A stretch of 64,000 nt of DNA. It comes from Phytophthora hibernalis. Lineage: Eukaryota > Oomycota > Peronosporomycetes > Peronosporales > Peronosporaceae. A program made the translations under genes and the position numbers. Positions 58,701-64,000 of the stretch are shown here, piece by piece. The stretch covers positions 1 through 64,000 of the forward strand of contig JAAKBF010000103.1 in NCBI GenBank assembly GCA_012656075.1. The letters run 5' to 3'. How positions within the stretch are numbered: position 1 is the first letter of the stretch; the number at the start of each line of letters is the position of its first letter. The notes beneath the pieces are model-generated. The model had not been told where the DNA came from and made no database searches. It saw nothing but the letters and a program-made list of their open reading frames with translations.

Positions 58701-61700
58701 CCTTCTCGCTACCAGAATCGGGAAATATGCACCTGAAACAATGGCGAAGCCGTTCTCATCTTGGTCGGATGTCTTAATCTTCTCTTCCACCCATGACACG
58801 AGCTGAGCCATCTCCTTGATCATTGATGGCAGGATCACGAACAAATTGGGGCGATCGGCCGCGGCAATGCTACCACTGCTTGTTGCAACAACCAGGCTGG
58901 TTTTCACATTGGTTCGCATCGGGCAATTAATACGACGCCAAATGGGACGATAAGAACCTTCCGTACTCGATCACCACGCCAACGTCGGCTTCCGCAGTGC
59001 TACTACCACTTGAACCCTCAGTTGGCGAACGAACCATTGACATTTTCGGGAGGATGTGGTGCTGGATCAAATCGTGGTCTTCCATAACGTGGATACCAAC
59101 ATCTTTCATCAAGAATGTGCGTAGCTTTGAGCTCTGGTTGACGGCCAACGTAAATTTGTCGTCCAGAATGCGAAGGTCGCCATAGAATTCGTACGATTTC
59201 TCGCGTCCTGGCTTGTCATCACCTTGAATACTAGACACAAAGAGAGTCTTGGCCTTCCGCCAACGAAATCCACCTTGTAGTGTTGTTATCACTCTTTCGC
59301 TGCAAAGGAAACACTTGATTAGCCGCAGTTCCTCTCGTAGCAAATTGGCGTGGCGATCCTTCCGCCACAGCTTCGACAGTAGCGTCAATATTTTCACCGT
59401 CCAGTCAATATCGTTCTTGTCTGCAGACAGCGACAGAATCCGCATCAAATGAGACGAATGAAGTTGTTCGATCCGCAATTGACTCTTCATCAAACCCGAC
59501 ATCCCCGAGAAGAGTAGAATGCAGGAAGCGCTTATTAAATGTCGACACAAGAACGTTTTCGCTCAGTGCTTCCATAAGCGTGGATGTACTTTCACTGGCA
59601 TCGCTTCCAGTGAGCGCGATGCAATCAAGCAACTCCGCAGGCATGAAAAGTTCCCCGATCGGAGAAGATGCTGTTGAGGAAGCACAAGCCAGCCACTTCA
59701 CTTGACGCAGCTCACGCATGATCTCCGATATAACGCCCCGGAATGGAGCTTGCACTTCATTTTCAAGAGGCAGCAATGAAATCAAGTAAGAAATTGCTGC
59801 GATAGTCTTGTCGCTGTCAAGTTCACTGTCACTCGTTTGCCCAGCTCGAAGAATTGACACGTAGCTGCTCACCGCAGCACGAACCAGCTTCGGAAACTTG
59901 GATACGAGCCATTCGTTCCAGTCACTACCATTGGTAATCGCCTCTCGAGAGCTTGGAATCTCAAAGTCTCCTTGCAGAATGAAGCGGAAGCCGTATGACC
60001 GCAGCGGTAGATACGCAAAAACCTGTTGAAGAGGTGGTCGATCCACTGGATCACTCGAATCTCCTCTTTCTAGAGCAAGAGGAAACGCTAGCGCAATCTC
60101 AGTTGGATGACGGCCGAAGAACTGTGGTGGCTCCAGCTTTTCTTTCACTGCCAGCCAGTTCTGTTGTACGACCTCCACACTGCTCTGGCCTTGTTTAGTT
60201 CGTGAGTACAGCTGAACAAGGTGTGAGTTTGCCTGCAACCTTTTCTCTTTCTTAAGAAAATGTAGGACGTGATCCCGAGCCGAATCACGTAGCCGAAGCT
60301 CACGAATACGTCGAAGAAATAGCAGTACAGAAGGTTCAAATGCCATGAGCGACTGTGAAATGTCATCCACCCTGTGCGCCGATGAGTCATTCAACGGCAG
60401 CACAAATGTTGTACCGCGGTGCTGCTTCCATTGAGAGGTATCGTCCAACCAATACGGCAAGATGTATCCCATGCCAGTACCATGCTGAGAGTTCTTGGCG
60501 TGGAAGCAAATGTGGAACCCGTTTGAATGCACCTGCGGGTTATCAGATACCTTGAACACACTCTTGAAACCAATACCCTTTTTGCCGATGCTCGCCTCTG
60601 AATCAACTGCTGCCTTGGTAGATGCACCAACGTCACATATTGCTTGGATATTAGCCTGTGAGAATCCCTGTTCGTTGTTGTAAAACACGATTTTCTTGTC
60701 CGCTGTCAACGTGAAATCACCAAGTGGAACCACAGCGTCGACATAAGCATTATCGTCAGCATTTTGCAGTAACTCGAGAACGAAATGAGTGCTCTCGCTG
60801 TAGAGCTCGTCGCTCAGTCGCTTCAGTGCACGCTCCAGGCGTTGTTGTTGAATAAGCAACACAGAAGATGTTGCCTCGTCCTGAATCTGTAGCCCAACGC
60901 CGAATTGCGTCTTGCGCAGATCCTGAATGAACGAACGGCATGAGTCCGTGTTAACGCTGCTCTCAGGCTGAGACGAATCCTCGTTTTGCAAGGTAACCAG
61001 ACTTTGAAAGCTTGCCGATGCTGCATCTTGATTGGAAGTGTCGAGGATACTGGGGGCCATGCTCTCGTCTTCGGCGCCGTCCTTAGCTGCATCAGTAGAA
61101 ACCTTGGGCTTAACTTCGCTTGTATCCTGAAGGACATCGTCAGCCGCATTATCAGCGCTGTCTTCAACAGCAGTCGTCAGATTATCACGCAGGCTACACC
61201 ACTTTTCTGTCTGGTTTGACCACAGTGGTGACGAACTGCGCTTTGACATAAACACGAGCGCTTTTCGTTCAGCATCACTTCTGCAAGCCTTCCAGATTCG
61301 ATCTGCAACATCCCATTCGTTTGAAGTTCCCGAACCAGCAACCCGATCAAGCGCACCGAGCAGCAATCCCATCACGAAGTCTCCAAATTCAACCGGCGTT
61401 TCCAGAAGAACCTCTAACACAAAGCGTTCGCGGTAGTTGTCTGCTGCAGTTTTGTCTTTCGCATAACTAGACAAGTAGGAGCGCAAATGTGCTTGAACAA
61501 GCAGTTCTGGGTAACTAGTTTGGCTTCTGCATGTCACCACCATCGACACCAAGTGAACTGCCACTTGGCTGGCAGCCACTGGGGCTTTGTCTTGCTGAGC
61601 TCGCGCAAACAACAATTCAAGATCGGACGGTGTCGATTTCTCATTGACACGCAAAACTGTTCCGTTCAGACAGCACACAAACATGAAATTGCTTGACGAC

Positions 61701-64000
61701 AGCGCATGATCAACTAAAATCATTTCATGCACGCGGATAAACGAGAGCAAAGACCCACACAACGGGGCATAACGCTCTTGCCAATCCATATACAGCGCTA
61801 CATCAACCAAGAGCGGGCATTTGCGCAATTTCTCTAGCGCTTGCTCCGTCAAGAATTTCTGCTGCATTGACTCACCTGTTGCATCCTTTGATGCGATCAC
61901 ATCGTCCGAGCTGCCGTCACCGCGATTTAAATCCAAACTTCCAGTGAACGTGACACATGAGGCCTCTGGACTGGTAGACTCTGGGACCGTAAGCTTGATC
62001 ATGTCTTCCACACTGGGAAGCCCAAGGTCTTCAACGCGAGAGCATCCAAGTTCAACAGCAAGACGGCGCGCAATCCATTGCTGCCGGTCCTCACTCGAAA
62101 GTCCGGAGATCCTATTAGACCAAGAAATTGTAGCACGGCATTCCCGAACAAAGGGTAGAACTTCTTCTTGCAGACGTGTTTCACTTATCTGAAGTGATGG
62201 ACCCAAGCTGCTCCCAGCCCCTCCGAGGGGCTGTATCAACTCCACAATCCACCTGCGAGCACTCGTTTCGCTTGCGCTGACGTCGTCCTCAATACCACCA
62301 ACCAAATCTCCCAGAACCTCGAGCATAGAACGCCGTCCAGCCCAGGTCGTGGTATTGGTAGAAAACTTATCCACTAAATGATTTTCAAGAGATGACAAGA
62401 CCAGCAGCGTATCCTTGGCTGTACGAGGCTTGTCGTCGTCCTGTGATAGCTGCGAGCTTAAGAATCTTTCAACCTCATTCTCCACGTCTTCCAGCGTCAC
62501 ATTGACTTCCGCGGCGATTTTACCAAGCCTGCTAGCAAATGGATCTGTTGGCATGACGGGGAACTTATCCGAGGTGCTAGAAGTTGGAGGCTCCGCATCA
62601 TCAGCAGCTTCTTCATGATCCTCCTCTTCTTCGTCGCTCGACTCGACGTGGCATTTACAATTGCAAGAACAGGTACAAGAGTCTTTGCCCACGCAGCAGC
62701 AATCACATTCCTCTTTGTCGCTTTCAGATATTTTCTTCGCAGCCTCTGAGCCCTCTCCATCACCAGCGTCTTCATCTGGTAGTTTATCGTCGCTCAACAG
62801 CAGCGCATACGTCTTTGCCATAATGCTGCAGACCACCCACGTCACCACTTTCAGCCTCGAGTGGTGCTTGCTCTTTGCGACGACGCCAGAAACCGCGTCA
62901 TTTGGTTGCGAAGTTTCGAGTCGGTCTCAGCAATTTCTTGCGAAGAAATCGGCTTGCGATATGTGTTTGGGCTCTTCGCATCCGCGGCAGCTTTTCGACG
63001 CAGCACATTGTCGAGATAAACGTCAACGTCCGTAACACGCTTCAGCATGTCAAGCGAAAGCGACTGCATGCCGCTCTTCTTGTAATTTCGCCTGCTTTGA
63101 GAGCTTTCATCGCCATCAAGCTGAGACGAGCGTGCATTCGGCTGCTCCAGCAGCTCCTCCAGCGCCTGCTTTCGATTGTCGTCGCTGAACTTCTCCTTCG
63201 TAAGTCGGAACATCTTCTCCGCCACTTCACGTTGGAACTGCTGCTCCAGCGTCTTGATCTCCTTCATTTCGCTGTTCGCCACACGCCGCAGCATGCCGAC
63301 ATAGACGCCGAACCCCGTTGGGTCAATGGCCACCCCATCGCATGTGCACTTGGTCTTCGATACTGTTGGGCAAGGTACTGCAAGAACTCGTTCAGATCAA
63401 TGTGTGACGACGCGCGAAAGGCGTCATGGCCCAGCATGTCCTCAAACTGCCTCAACGAGGTTAAAACGTCCTTGGTCGTGATGGTCATCACGGCAATGGG
63501 TGACTGGTACAGCGTCTGCACCGCTTCTGTATGCAGGAACGAGTTGCCGAGCTTCAGCTCGTGGAAAGACCGCAGTCCTTCGTGCTGCAGGAAAGCCTGC
63601 TGACACTCGAACAACGTATTAACGCGTCGACTCTGCATGAAGCACGTGACGAAGGTCCAGACTCGCTGGTTCACAGTGTGTAGTTGTCTGAGTGCCGGCA
63701 GTTGCAATGCACTTGTGCCCATGAGTTCCTCGAATGCATTGACACCTTTAGCAGCATAAAACCTGTTAGAAAACACCCCGAGAGCTGGAAAACCTGCACT
63801 AGAACGTACGGAAGTGGGCGCAGATAGCGCGCACCACCACGTCGAGCGTCAGTGCATTGAGCGGTGCTGATGGACTCGACTGGTTGGCTCGAAAAGCTTC
63901 CACGAAGGCCACAACGTCTTTCTGTGACACATTGGGAGCCTCAAATGGGGTCTGGGACTGCTGGTAGAAGCTCTGCGGAGGCGCTGGAGCATTGTAGTCG
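55759..64000 (-). CDS. NO VEIN-like giant protein: sacsin-type GHKL ATPase plus DUF3883 (partial, many frame breaks)
   Basis: More than 2,600 residues on one strand, entering from the right edge. N-terminal helical part 64000-62850 (KDVVAFVEAFRANQSS; FEELMGTSALQLPALRQ), with a 47-bp intron at about 63763-63809. Then a Cys-rich acidic linker (CDCCCVGKDSCTCSCNCKC near 62685), a sacsin/HSP90-type ATPase (VLELLQNADDNAYVD near 60765, IVFYNNEQGF, KKGIGFKSVFKVS near 60580), a long middle region, and a C-terminal DUF3883 PD-(D/E)xK-like domain (GRWGEEYVFNQLKQQ; YDLTVSSG..YVEVKSTRT; 56130-55930). The plant NO VEIN protein has ATPase and DUF3883 in this order. Frames change about ten times by single bases. 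The 29-bp gap between the stop at 62851 and the next ATG favours one gene. Confidence 0.82.

Noticed and set aside
33925..64000. Programmed ribosomal frameshifting as the explanation of the breaks
   Set aside because: Breaks occur at varied short runs in unrelated housekeeping genes, with no shared slippery site or following structure; error or decay is simpler.
1..64000. tRNA and rRNA genes
   Set aside because: No cloverleaf with box A/B or rRNA-like core was noticed by eye; a tRNAscan-SE and barrnap run would be decisive.

Overview
This is eukaryotic nuclear DNA, most likely from an oomycete of the Phytophthora/Peronosporales type. Introns are short (about 47-80 bp, GT..AG), housekeeping genes are tightly packed and often divergent, and the transposons (Copia with a tRNA-iMet anticodon-loop primer site, Harbinger, MULE/SWIM), a delta-5 desaturase relic resembling Phytophthora enzymes and an NHL-EGF surface protein all fit that group. 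Species cannot be told from the sequence.

The window has two halves. Bases 1-33.8 kb are repeat-rich: a broken Mut7-type exonuclease gene (0.3-3.9 kb), a dead Harbinger transposase, a non-autonomous LTR element sitting inside a GC-rich coiled-coil gene relic (7.3-10.6 kb), a delta-5 desaturase pseudogene (11.5-12.3 kb), a dead MULE (12.7-14.9 kb), a repeat with a TA-flanked TIR element nested in it (15.7-17.3 kb), a structured non-coding segment (18.9-19.25 kb), a Myb-like ORF and a SET-domain gene facing a second MULE (20-24.4 kb), a Copia element (25.25-31.77 kb) that has suffered an inversion through its 3' LTR and carries an inverted copy of its own interior, and a fold-back element with about 630-bp arms (32.15-33.8 kb).

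Bases 33.9-64 kb are a conserved gene block: PEX3 (+), DOT1-like methyltransferase (-), NudC-family CS protein (+), EMG1/NEP1 (-), NHL/EGF membrane protein (+), PHD/RanBP2-ZnF/chromodomain CHD remodeller (-), ankyrin protein (+), an unrecognised multi-pass membrane protein (-), COP9 subunit 3 (+) and a giant NO VEIN-like GHKL-ATPase/DUF3883 protein (-, running off the right edge). Several pairs share short divergent promoters. The genes belong to separate housekeeping pathways (peroxisome biogenesis, chromatin, ribosome biogenesis, ubiquitin signalling) and do not form one pathway.

Nearly every long conserved gene is split by single-base indels, mostly a missing base in a short homopolymer, so frames must be joined by homology. 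I treat these as probable assembly errors in the right half. In the left half several breaks are true decay, because stop codons are base substitutions or are shared between copies.
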